Assembly: GCA_003509785.1 (NCBI GenBank)
Contig: DOMY01000187.1
Coordinates: 16,714-27,162 of the forward strand
Length of the DNA stretch: 10,449 nt
Reading direction: 5' to 3'
Origin: Gemmobacter sp.
GTDB taxonomy: Bacteria > Pseudomonadota > Alphaproteobacteria > Rhodobacterales > Rhodobacteraceae
The notes under the pieces are model-generated. The model was not told the origin of the DNA. It was given only the letters and a program-made list of their open reading frames with translations, and ran no database searches. Below are positions 1 through 5,810 of this stretch, piece by piece; positions within the stretch are counted from its first letter, which is position 1, and each line of letters starts with the position of its first letter. A program made the translations under genes and the position numbers.

Positions 1-457
1 CCCGCCAGTTCAGCGGCGCTGCCAGCGCCAGCCAGATCAGATAGGGCACCAGCATCACGAAAGCCCAGAAATCCAGCATCCAGAAGGTCACGGCCATCCC
101 GGTGACCGCCGCCACCAGCCCGATCATCACCAGAACCGAAACCCCCATGCGCCGCGCCCCAAAGAAGGTGGGCGTCCACAAGGTGTTCAGCGCGATCTGC
201 AACGCCCAGAACCCCATGGCAAAGGCATTGCCGGGCAGAACCGCCACCCGCGCCGCCGCCAGCGACGACAGGATATAGATCGTGGTCCAGGCCACCGGGA
301 ACATCCAGTTCGCGGGCCGCCAATCCGGCTTCACCAGGCTTTCATACCAGGCGCCGGGCTTGAACATCCAGCCGGTCAGCCCCGCCGCAAAACTCGCCAG
401 CAGGAAAAGCCCGGCCAGCTGCCAGTCAATGCCAGAGGCCACAACCACCGTTTCCAT
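1..457 (-). CDS. tspO: TspO/MBR family tryptophan-rich sensory protein (3' end cut by window edge)
   Basis: Homologue of TspO, the bacterial member of the mitochondrial translocator (peripheral benzodiazepine receptor) family. It is an inner-membrane protein of five helices that binds porphyrins and, in Rhodobacter, modulates photosynthesis and pigment gene expression. The 152 codons present read METVVVASG..., with hydrophobic stretches near residues 14-31, 52-70, 80-100, 105-125 and 130-148. Family hallmarks are visible: KPDWRPANWMFPVAW (43-57), the ALNTLWTPTFFG stretch (89-100) and PYLIWLALAAPLNW near the end. TspO proteins are about 160 residues, so only a short C-terminal tail is missing beyond the left edge. 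The ATG has a Shine-Dalgarno AGGAAG at 466-471, eight bases away and inside the end of pip. Only three bases separate the two genes, so they are probably cotranscribed and perhaps translationally coupled. Confidence 0.93.
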   Translation of the reverse strand, partial: METVVVASGIDWQLAGLFLLASFAAGLTGWMFKPGAWYESLVKPDWRPANWMFPVAWTTIYILSSLAAARVAVLPGNAFAMGFWALQIALNTLWTPTFFGARRMGVSVLVMIGLVAAVTGMAVTFWMLDFWAFVMLVPYLIWLALAAPLNWR

Positions 458-460
458 GAA

Positions 461-1444
461 TCATTCTTCCTTCATCACCGGGCGCAATCCGTCCATCACA
501 TGTACAAGCTCCGCCGAGATGCCCGGTTCCGACAGCGCATGGCCCGCCATCGTCACCATGCGCAGATCGCAACCGCGCCAGCCCTTGGCCAGCCGATATG
601 CCGACAGCGGCGGGCAGATCATGTCATAGCGCCCCTGCACCACCGTGGCCCCCAGATGCTCGATCTGGTCACGGTTCTGCAGGATCCAGCCATCGCTTTC
701 CAGAAAGCAGCCATTCTGGAAATAGTGGTTTTCCAGCCGCGAAAAGGCCCGCGCGTAATCCGATGGGCTGTCATGGTGCATCCCGTCGGTGGCAATCGCC
801 GCCAGCGCGTTTTCCCACTGCGCCCAGATCCGCGCAAAGCGCATTTCCTCGACCATATTGCCGGAAAACAGCCGCCGATTATAGGCGCCGATCAGATCGC
901 CGCGCTCCGCCTCGGGGATGGGATCGACGAACCGCGCCCAAAGCTCGGGGAAGAACGCCCCCGCCCCGCCACCATAGAACCAGTCCAGCTCTGACCGCTG
1001 GCCCAGAAACACCCCGCGCAGCACCAGATGCCGCACCGCCTGCGGATGCGAGATCGCATAGATCAGCGCCAAGGTGGCGCCCCAGCTGCCGCCGAACAGG
1101 ATGAACCGCTCGATCCCCAGCATCCCGCGGATGGTTTCGATATCGCCCACCAGATGCCAGGTCGAATTCTGCACCACCGCCGCCGAGGGCCGCGACCGGC
1201 CGCAACCGCGCTGATCGAACAGCACAACCCGATAGACCGCCGGGTCGAAATAGCGCCGCATCGCCGGGCTGCATCCACCCCCCGGCCCGCCATGCAGCAC
1301 CAGAACCGGCACCCCGCCGGGGTTGCCGCATTGCTCCACATAGATGCTGTGGCCATCGCCCATGTCGATCATCCGCTGGTCGAACGGCTCGACCGGCGGG
1401 TAAAGATATTCAACTGCGCGCTTTTGGCCTGATCTGTAGTCCAT
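461..1444 (-). CDS. pip: Proline iminopeptidase (alpha/beta hydrolase, peptidase family S33)
   Basis: Cytoplasmic exopeptidase that releases N-terminal proline from peptides. The 327-residue product has the alpha/beta hydrolase fold. HGGPGGG (51-57) forms the oxyanion-hole region, DQRGCGRS (78-85) is typical of the family, and the nucleophile Ser120 lies in GGSWG. Asp274 (GRYDMICP) and His302 (MAGHALSEP) complete the triad. Length matches the family (about 310-330). The start chosen is ATG 1444, giving MDYRSGQKRAVEYLYPP, which resembles other alphaproteobacterial Pip N-termini as I recall them. The frame stays open to 1585, but that extension would run into the divergent ubiG gene and has no family resemblance. 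No clear Shine-Dalgarno precedes the ATG, and a TATA-rich -10-like stretch ends only six to nine bases upstream, so the message might be leaderless. tspO follows after three bases. Confidence 0.95.
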   Translation of the reverse strand: MDYRSGQKRAVEYLYPPVEPFDQRMIDMGDGHSIYVEQCGNPGGVPVLVLHGGPGGGCSPAMRRYFDPAVYRVVLFDQRGCGRSRPSAAVVQNSTWHLVGDIETIRGMLGIERFILFGGSWGATLALIYAISHPQAVRHLVLRGVFLGQRSELDWFYGGGAGAFFPELWARFVDPIPEAERGDLIGAYNRRLFSGNMVEEMRFARIWAQWENALAAIATDGMHHDSPSDYARAFSRLENHYFQNGCFLESDGWILQNRDQIEHLGATVVQGRYDMICPPLSAYRLAKGWRGCDLRMVTMAGHALSEPGISAELVHVMDGLRPVMKEE

Positions 1445-1499
1445 GATCGCACTATATAACGCTCCAAACCCAAGATTCCACGCCAAACCGGAGCCCAGC
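1445..1499. promoter_or_regulatory. Divergent pip / ubiG intergenic promoter region
   Basis: This 55-bp gap separates the divergent starts of pip and ubiG and must hold or overlap both promoters unless they lie inside the coding ends. A TA-rich core at 1453-1460 (TATATAAC) is the only AT-rich patch and could serve as a -10 element in either direction. I found no convincing -35 hexamer at 16-18 bp from it on either strand, so exact promoters cannot be assigned. Confidence 0.35.
1490..1493 (+). promoter_or_regulatory. Shine-Dalgarno that fixes the ubiG start
   Basis: GGAG lies six bases before ATG 1500. The alternative in-frame ATG at 1443 has no such site, would overlap the pip start, and would add a 19-residue leader that does not look like UbiG. 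This supports 1500 as the start. Confidence 0.6.
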
Positions 1500-2237
1500 A
1501 TGACCATGACCACAATCGACCCCGCCGAAGTGGCGAAGTTCGAGGCGATGGCCGCCGAATGGTGGAACCCCAATGGCAAGTTCAAGCCGCTGCACCAGAT
1601 GAACCCCTGCCGTCTGGGCTATATCACCGCCCAGATCGCCGCCGAATTTGACCGCGACCTGCGCGAAGATCACCCCTTCGCCGGGCTGCGCCTGCTGGAT
1701 ATCGGCTGCGGCGGCGGCTTGCTGTCCGAACCCATGGCGCGGCTGGGGGCCGAGGTGGTGGGCGCCGATGCCGCCCCCCGCAATATCCCCGTCGCCCAGA
1801 TCCATGCCGAACAATCCGGCCTCGCCATCGACTATCGCCACACCACCGCCGAAGATCTGGCCGCCGCGGGCGAGGCCTTCGACGTGGTGCTGAACATGGA
1901 GGTCGTGGAACATGTCGCCGATCCGCTGGCCTACCTGACCGCCTGCCAGCAGCTGCTGAAACCAGGCGGGCTGATGGTCTGCTCCACCCTCAACCGCAAT
2001 GCCAAAAGCTTTGCCATGGCCATCATCGGCGCCGAATGGGTGATGCGCTGGCTGCCCAAGGGCACGCATGACTGGAACAAGTTCATCACCCCGGAGGAGC
2101 TGGCCGATCTCGTCACCCGCGCGGGCCTGACCCCGGTGGATCGCAAGGGCATGGTCTTCAACCCCATCAGCTGGAGCTGGAGCCTGTCTGACCGCGACCT
2201 GTCGGTGAACTACGTCACCGCCAGCGTCAAACGGTGA
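1500..2237 (+). CDS. ubiG: Ubiquinone biosynthesis O-methyltransferase UbiG
   Basis: SAM-dependent methyltransferase that performs both O-methylation steps of ubiquinone synthesis (on the 3-hydroxy-polyprenylphenol intermediate and on demethylubiquinone) at the inner face of the membrane. The 245-residue product carries the UbiG N-terminal signature EVAKFEAMAAEWWNPNGKFKPLHQ (10-33). It then shows the class I methyltransferase motif I LLDIGCGGGLLSEP (65-78), the acidic residue of motif II in VVGAD (86-90), the NMEVVEHVADP segment (132-142) and LLKPGG (152-157). The C-terminal KGTHDWNKFITPEEL and NPISWSWSLS stretches are family-specific. Length fits UbiG. Its stop overlaps the next gene's GTG start in a GTGA arrangement, so that gene is probably translationally coupled. 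Identification is very secure. Confidence 0.97.
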   Translation: MTMTTIDPAEVAKFEAMAAEWWNPNGKFKPLHQMNPCRLGYITAQIAAEFDRDLREDHPFAGLRLLDIGCGGGLLSEPMARLGAEVVGADAAPRNIPVAQIHAEQSGLAIDYRHTTAEDLAAAGEAFDVVLNMEVVEHVADPLAYLTACQQLLKPGGLMVCSTLNRNAKSFAMAIIGAEWVMRWLPKGTHDWNKFITPEELADLVTRAGLTPVDRKGMVFNPISWSWSLSDRDLSVNYVTASVKR

Positions 2238-3181
2238 AATCCGTGCTGTTCTGGCTGCTGCTGGTTCTGGGGGGCACCTGGGCGGGCATCGCCTTGTGGG
2301 TGCAGTTTCCGCAGGCCCGCTGGCTGCCCGCGCTGTTTGCCTGCGCGCTGGCAGCGGTGATCTGGGCGCGGCTTGCCACACCCTATGGCTGGCCCGCGCT
2401 TGGCCTGCTGACCCTGGCAGTCACCGCCTGGTATCTCAGCCTCAGCCCCCGCGCCGACCGCGACTGGGCACCCGATGTCGCCCATCTGGCCACCGGCCGG
2501 ATCGACGGCACTATCGTCACCCTGCACAACCTGCGCGCCTTCCGCTGGCAAGACCGCGACCACGCGACCGAAACCTGGGAAACCCGCCGCCTCGACCTCG
2601 ACCATCTCGCCACGGCCGATATGATAACCTCGGTCTGGTCCAACCCCGATATTGCGCATCTGCTGGTCAGCTTCGGCTTCACCGATGGCCAGCGCGTGGT
2701 CTTCTCGGTCGAGATCCGCCGCGAAAAGGCCGAGAAGTTCAGCTCGATCGGCGGCTTCTTCCGCCAGTTCGAACTGGCGCTGATCGCCGCCGATGAAGAA
2801 GACATCGTGAAACTGCGCACCCACCACCGCGCCGAGGATGTGCGGCTCTACCCGCTGCGCCTGACGCCCGATCAGCTGCGCGTGGTGTTTCTGGAATATG
2901 TGAAGCTGGGCAATGATCTGGCCGCCAAGCCGCGCTGGTACAACACCGTCACCGCCAATTGCACCACCGTCGTCTGGCACCTGACCCGCGCGCTCAACCC
3001 CGATCTGGGGCTGGATCCCAGCCTGCTGCTCTCCGGCCGCCTGCCCGCCTGGCTTTACCGCATGGAGCTGATCGCCCTGCCCGGCACGCTGGCCGAAATC
3101 CGCGCAGCCGCCCGCATCAGCCCGCGCGCCCTGGCCGCGCCCGAAGGCGCCGATTTCTCGGCCGCCATCCGCGCCCGCTGA
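2234..3181 (+). CDS. Membrane-anchored DUF4105 (Lnb N-terminal periplasmic domain-like) protein
   Basis: Product of 315 residues beginning with GTG 2234, which overlaps the ubiG stop by four bases. Three hydrophobic segments (about 2-22, 29-46 and 52-70) anchor it in the inner membrane. The rest (about 72-315) appears to be one extracytoplasmic domain and matches what I recall of DUF4105, the family related to the Lnb N-terminal periplasmic domain. Landmarks are the WETRRLDLDHL stretch (115-124), NPDIAHLLVSFGFTDG (137-152), SVEIRREK (158-165), GGFFRQFEL (173-181) and WYNTVTANCTT (235-245). Cys243 and His142 are candidate catalytic residues if the domain is NlpC/P60-like, but activity is unproven. 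The ubiG overlap suggests coexpression and does not prove a role in quinone synthesis. An envelope peptidase or amidase-like role is inference. Confidence 0.87.
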   Translation: MKSVLFWLLLVLGGTWAGIALWVQFPQARWLPALFACALAAVIWARLATPYGWPALGLLTLAVTAWYLSLSPRADRDWAPDVAHLATGRIDGTIVTLHNLRAFRWQDRDHATETWETRRLDLDHLATADMITSVWSNPDIAHLLVSFGFTDGQRVVFSVEIRREKAEKFSSIGGFFRQFELALIAADEEDIVKLRTHHRAEDVRLYPLRLTPDQLRVVFLEYVKLGNDLAAKPRWYNTVTANCTTVVWHLTRALNPDLGLDPSLLLSGRLPAWLYRMELIALPGTLAEIRAAARISPRALAAPEGADFSAAIRAR

Positions 3182-3192
3182 CCCCGCGCGCC

Positions 3193-3213
3193 GTTTTGCC
3201 ACCCCCGCAAAAC
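3193..3213. terminator. Hairpin just downstream of the DUF4105 gene
   Basis: GTTTTGC (3193-3199) and GCAAAAC (3207-3213) form a perfect 7-bp inverted repeat around a C-rich 7-base loop, starting 12 bases after the stop codon. No T-run follows on the plus strand, so it is not a canonical intrinsic terminator. It may protect the 3' end or assist termination. Confidence 0.4.
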
Positions 3214-3228
3214 CGCTGCCCCTGCTCC

Positions 3229-3252
3229 TTCCCAAATACTCCCGCCGGAGGC
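3229..3252. repeat. Rhodobacterales-type intergenic repeat motif
   Basis: The minus-strand reading GCCTCCGGCGGGAGTATTTG matches a short motif that I recall recurring in many intergenic regions of Rhodobacterales genomes. It contains a small stem (CTCC 3239-3242 with GGAG 3247-3250). Only one copy is present in this window, so the repeat claim rests on memory and not on the sequence here. Confidence 0.45.
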
Positions 3253-3291
3253 ATCCACCCCCGCCACTTGTCGCAAGGCCCGGCAAAGGCG

Positions 3292-3320
3292 CCCCCCTCT
3301 CCCCCCGGGGGAGAGGGAGG
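3292..3320. repeat. GC-rich palindromic (REP-like) element between convergent genes
   Basis: A near-perfect palindrome centred at 3306. A C-rich arm with an internal TCT pairs with a G-rich arm with an internal AGA, extended by further pairs with one mismatch (3294/3318). Immediately after it, GGTGA and TCACC (3322-3326, 3332-3336) form a second small inverted repeat around GGGGG. The element lies between two converging 3' ends and could act as a bidirectional transcription barrier. The C-tract/G-tract form resembles REP-type palindromes of proteobacteria. There is no T-run. Confidence 0.5.
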
Positions 3321-3345
3321 GGGTGAGGGGGTCACCGCAACACGC

Positions 3346-4392
3346 TCACTCCGTCTCGGAAGACCGCGCCCAGAGGTTGATATCCTCTTCCGCCGCGATC
3401 CGGTCGATCTCGGCCAGCTCTTCCGCCGTGAACGCCAGATTGCCCACCGCCCCGGCGCAATCCACCACCTGTTCGGGCTTGCTGGCCCCGATCAGCGCCG
3501 TGGTGATGCCGCCGCCGCGCAGCACCCAGGCAATCGCCATCTGCGCCAGCGTCTGCCCGCGCGCCTGCGCCAGCGCATCCAGCGCCTTCACACTCTCAAT
3601 CGCGCGCGGCGTGATGGTTTCCGGCGCCAGAGATTTGCCCTGCGCCGCCCGGCTGCCTGCCGGAATCCCGCCCAGATATTTCTTCGTCAGAATCCCCTGC
3701 GCCAGCGGCGTGAAGGCAATCGACCCCACGCCCAGATCGGCCAGCGTGTCTTTCAGCCCGTCATGTTCGACCCAGCGGTTCAGGATGTTATAGCTCGGCT
3801 GATGGATCAGCAGCGGGGTGCCCATCTCTTTCAGGATCGCCACCGCCTCGCGGGTGCGCGCACTGTTATAGCTGGAAATCCCGATATACAGCGCCCGCCC
3901 CGACCGCACGATGTGATCCAGCGCCCCCAGCGTCTCTTCCAGCGGGGTATTGGGGTCAAAGCGGTGCGAATAGAAGATATCCACATAATCCAGCCCCATC
4001 CGCTTCAGCGACTGGTCGCAAGAGGCGATCAGATATTTGCGGCTGCCCCATTCGCCATAGGGCCCCGGCCACATGTCATACCCGGCCTTGGAGCTGATGA
4101 TCAGCTCGTCGCGATAGCCCGCGAAATCGGTCTCCAGAATTTCACCAAAGGCGGTTTCGGCACTGCCGAAGGGCGGGCCATAGTTGTTGGCCAGATCGAA
4201 ATGGGTGATCCCCAGATCAAACGCCGCCTGACAGATCGCGCGCTTGGTCTGATGCGGCGTGTCCTCGCCGAAATGGTGCCACAGGCCAAGGCTGACAGCC
4301 GGCAGCTTCAACCCCGACCGGCCGCAGGCGCGATACACCATCTTCGTGTAACGGTCTTCGGCCGGGATATAGCGTTTGGGAAATCGTGACAT
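3346..4392 (-). CDS. Aldo-keto reductase, L-glyceraldehyde 3-phosphate reductase type (YghZ/AKR14-like)
   Basis: NADPH-dependent cytosolic oxidoreductase with the AKR (beta/alpha)8 barrel. The 348-residue product closely follows the YghZ/Gpr pattern: CGRSGLKLPAVSLGLWHHFG (23-42), then HFDLANNYGPPFGSAE (64-79). The catalytic tetrad is visible as Asp66, Tyr71, Lys102 (SSKAGY) and His143 (YSHRFD). The C-terminal cofactor-binding segment is ALIGASKPEQVVD (299-311). In Escherichia coli the homologue reduces L-glyceraldehyde 3-phosphate and methylglyoxal. The physiological substrate here is inferred only. ATG 4392 is preceded by a strong AGGAGG at 4398-4403, five bases away. A 26-bp inverted repeat abuts that ribosome binding site. 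The gene is transcribed alone, converging on the DUF4105 gene, with the AT-rich gene divergent upstream. Confidence 0.92.
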   Translation of the reverse strand: MSRFPKRYIPAEDRYTKMVYRACGRSGLKLPAVSLGLWHHFGEDTPHQTKRAICQAAFDLGITHFDLANNYGPPFGSAETAFGEILETDFAGYRDELIISSKAGYDMWPGPYGEWGSRKYLIASCDQSLKRMGLDYVDIFYSHRFDPNTPLEETLGALDHIVRSGRALYIGISSYNSARTREAVAILKEMGTPLLIHQPSYNILNRWVEHDGLKDTLADLGVGSIAFTPLAQGILTKKYLGGIPAGSRAAQGKSLAPETITPRAIESVKALDALAQARGQTLAQMAIAWVLRGGGITTALIGASKPEQVVDCAGAVGNLAFTAEELAEIDRIAAEEDINLWARSSETE

Positions 4393-4402
4393 GGCATCCT
4401 CC

Positions 4403-4428
4403 TGTTGGCGCGCATGGTAGCGCCAACA
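4403..4428. promoter_or_regulatory. Inverted repeat in the aldo-keto reductase 5' region (operator or mRNA hairpin)
   Basis: TGTTGGCGC (4403-4411) and GCGCCAACA (4420-4428) are perfect 9-bp inverted arms separated by 8 bases. The right-hand end in the minus-strand reading touches the AGGAGG ribosome binding site of the reductase gene. As DNA it has the size and symmetry of a dimeric repressor site. As RNA it would form a stable hairpin right before the Shine-Dalgarno. Which of these applies cannot be decided from sequence. Confidence 0.6.
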
Positions 4429-4448
4429 TCAAGGATGTCGAGAGCAAT

Positions 4449-4477
4449 TTGTTAGTTATTCATGTTATAACTTGCAA
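4449..4477 (-). promoter_or_regulatory. Possible promoter of the aldo-keto reductase gene
   Basis: On the minus strand TTGCAA (4477-4472) stands 17 bp from TAACAA (4454-4449), which would place the transcript start near 4442, upstream of the inverted repeat. The -10 match is weak (three of six consensus bases), so this is tentative. Confidence 0.3.
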
Positions 4478-4500
4478 CATGGCGCTCACATGGAGATAAT
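4472..4500 (+). promoter_or_regulatory. Probable sigma-70 type promoter of the AT-rich membrane protein gene
   Basis: TTGCAA (4472-4477, four of six consensus bases) and GATAAT (4495-4500, five of six) are separated by exactly 17 bp. Transcription would start near 4507, giving a leader of about 23 bases before ATG 4530. The -35 hexamer is self-complementary and might also serve the opposite promoter. Confidence 0.5.
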
Positions 4501-4529
4501 GTTTACGAGCTAACACATTGGTCGCATTC

Positions 4530-5318
4530 ATGAATGACATCCTCAAAGAGTATATTGAAGCCTGGTCGCAAAGAATTCGCAGCCCAGTTCTAGGTTATTT
4601 CATCATTTCATACACAGCCTTAAACTGGCAGGAATTATTTTATATTATTTTCTCTGATGAGAGCGTGTCTGTAAGACTCCGCTTTTTTGAACTAAGAACG
4701 AGCTGGCAAAGCCTCTACCTTTGGCCTGCTGTATGCAGTGTAGTTGCAGCGCTTTTTTTGCCCTGGGTAAATTTCATTTTTTCCTGGGCCACAAAGGAGG
4801 CTATACTGCGGTCACGCCAGATGCAAACATCTGAAGCATTCAAAAATGAATTACATAAACTTCGGCAGCGCGCAGACCTTGAAGATGCTAGAGCCGCCGA
4901 TGACAAAGCACGCGAGGATGCAAAAATTGCTGCAGCAAAGCGGCTTGAAGAGGTTCGGTCCCTCAATATTCCAAACCTTGAGAACGAAATCATCGCTGAT
5001 CGAAATAAACACGAAGATCAAAATAATCAATACATTATTAAAATCGGAGGGTCTGGCAACCTAACCCCAATACAAAAAGATCTTATAAGGGTAATTGGCG
5101 CCTCTGAATCTGGATTGCGGGAGTCCGAAATTAAATACAGCAAATCATCCTTTTCAAACTACACAGCAAACACAAAGAACATTACAGGTCATAGGTTTGT
5201 CGCAGACTTAAACACTGCACTCTCAGGGCTTTCAAGTCTCGGAGTCACAGACACTAGTATAAATGGCATTATTAGACTAACTTCTGCCGGTTTTACTATT
5301 CTGGATGAATTGCCTTAA
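4530..5318 (+). CDS. Hypothetical membrane protein with two TM segments, coiled coil and possible C-terminal winged helix
   Basis: Function not recognised. The 262-residue product starts MNDILKEYIEAWSQRIRSPVLGYF. It has two hydrophobic segments (about 20-41 and 62-86) joined by a short loop of about 20 residues, then a charged Ala/Glu/Lys/Arg-rich helix of about 70 residues (95-165) that looks like a coiled coil. A C-terminal domain (about 179-262) ends IIRLTSAGFTILDEL, reminiscent of the wing and last helix of winged-helix folds. The N-terminal pattern (amphipathic helix, R-I-R/K-S-P, then a hydrophobic segment with NW) is one I recall from uncharacterised bacterial proteins, but I can name no family. 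Both ends of the long soluble part are probably cytoplasmic. Base composition is far lower in GC than its neighbours (21 of 60 at 4621-4680, against 40 of 60 at 5581-5640), indicating recent transfer. An in-frame TTG at 4518 is an alternative start, and neither start has a clear Shine-Dalgarno. Confidence 0.75.
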   Translation: MNDILKEYIEAWSQRIRSPVLGYFIISYTALNWQELFYIIFSDESVSVRLRFFELRTSWQSLYLWPAVCSVVAALFLPWVNFIFSWATKEAILRSRQMQTSEAFKNELHKLRQRADLEDARAADDKAREDAKIAAAKRLEEVRSLNIPNLENEIIADRNKHEDQNNQYIIKIGGSGNLTPIQKDLIRVIGASESGLRESEIKYSKSSFSNYTANTKNITGHRFVADLNTALSGLSSLGVTDTSINGIIRLTSAGFTILDELP

Positions 5319-5326
5319 ATCTTCCC

Positions 5327-5797
5327 TCACCGCCCCCGCCGCACATCCCGCAGGCGTTTCAGTTCCTCCAGCCGCTGCCGCTGTTTCTCGCCCTTGCTCA
5401 GCGCTGCCTGTGCCTCTTCCTCGGCGCGGCGCTGTGCGGCGACCAGATCCAGCAGTTCGCGGTGCAGGGCGCGGGTTTCATCCTCGATGGTCGGGGCGTA
5501 ATCGGGGGTGGCCTTCACCACCTCGGCCAGCCGCGCCAGCATGAAGGCGCGCAGCACCGCATTCATCCGCGTCAGATGCCCGCGCCCCATGCTGCGGAAA
5601 AACGCCAGCACATCCGCATCCACCCGCAGCGTCAGCTTGGCCTTGGCCGGGGCGGGCGCCTCTTGTGCCAGATCGTGCCAGGCGGCGGGGATGCGGGCCG
5701 AACCCTCCAGCCCCCAGCGGAGGTCGGTTTCCAGATCGCGCAGCACCTGGGCAAGCTGGTGATAGGCGGCTTTGGCGGGCAGTTTTGTGCGGGTCAT
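5327..5797 (-). CDS. BrnA antitoxin-like DNA-binding protein (orphan)
   Basis: Product of 156 residues. The segment AKLTLRVDADVLAFFRSMGRGHLTRMNAVLRAFMLARL (53-90) has the ribbon-helix-helix pattern of BrnA antitoxins: a beta strand, a V-L-x-F-F-x-x-M-G turn, then R-x-N-A-V-L. BrnA normally neutralises the BrnT ribonuclease and represses its own operon. Here the domain sits between an N-terminal helical region (1-50, including the stretch DLRWGLEGSARIPAAWHDLA) and a charged helix, probably coiled coil (104-150). It is therefore longer than a typical BrnA of about 100 residues. No BrnT-like gene is adjacent, so it may be a stand-alone regulator and not a toxin partner. The start ATG 5797 is fixed by AAAGGAG at 5804-5810. 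The open frame continues to 5911 without support. The gene converges on the AT-rich gene with an 8-bp gap. Confidence 0.72.
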   Translation of the reverse strand: MTRTKLPAKAAYHQLAQVLRDLETDLRWGLEGSARIPAAWHDLAQEAPAPAKAKLTLRVDADVLAFFRSMGRGHLTRMNAVLRAFMLARLAEVVKATPDYAPTIEDETRALHRELLDLVAAQRRAEEEAQAALSKGEKQRQRLEELKRLRDVRRGR

Positions 5798-5803
5798 GGC
5801 GGG

Positions 5804-5810
5804 CTCCTTT
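5804..5810 (-). promoter_or_regulatory. Shine-Dalgarno that fixes the BrnA-like gene start
   Basis: AAAGGAG on the minus strand, six bases before ATG 5797. It favours this start over upstream in-frame codons as far out as 5911, whose extra residues are rich in Arg and Ala and look non-coding. Confidence 0.65.

Noticed and set aside
1445..1585. N-terminal extension of proline iminopeptidase by 47 residues
   Set aside because: It overlaps the ubiG start on the opposite strand, has no ribosome binding site, and the family N-terminus begins at the ATG at 1444.
2210..3286. Long minus-strand open frame antisense to the DUF4105 gene
   Set aside because: Low-complexity Gly/Ala/Gln-rich shadow translation; the plus-strand frame has clear family motifs.
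2959..4389. Long plus-strand open frame of 476 codons across the DUF4105 end, the gap and the antisense of the reductase gene
   Set aside because: It runs out of frame over one well-supported gene and antisense to another, is rich in Arg, Pro and His as expected of a GC-rich shadow frame, and resembles no protein.
4499..4513. Tiny open frame (ATG 4499, four codons, then TAA) preceded by GGAG, which looked like a leader peptide
   Set aside because: Its ATG lies inside the probable -10 element (GATAAT 4495-4500), so it would not be transcribed from that promoter.
4430..5330. Search for integrase, IS inverted ends or flanking target-site duplications around the AT-rich gene
   Set aside because: No transposase or integrase coding sequence and no convincing matching flanks were visible by eye, so no mobile element was annotated.
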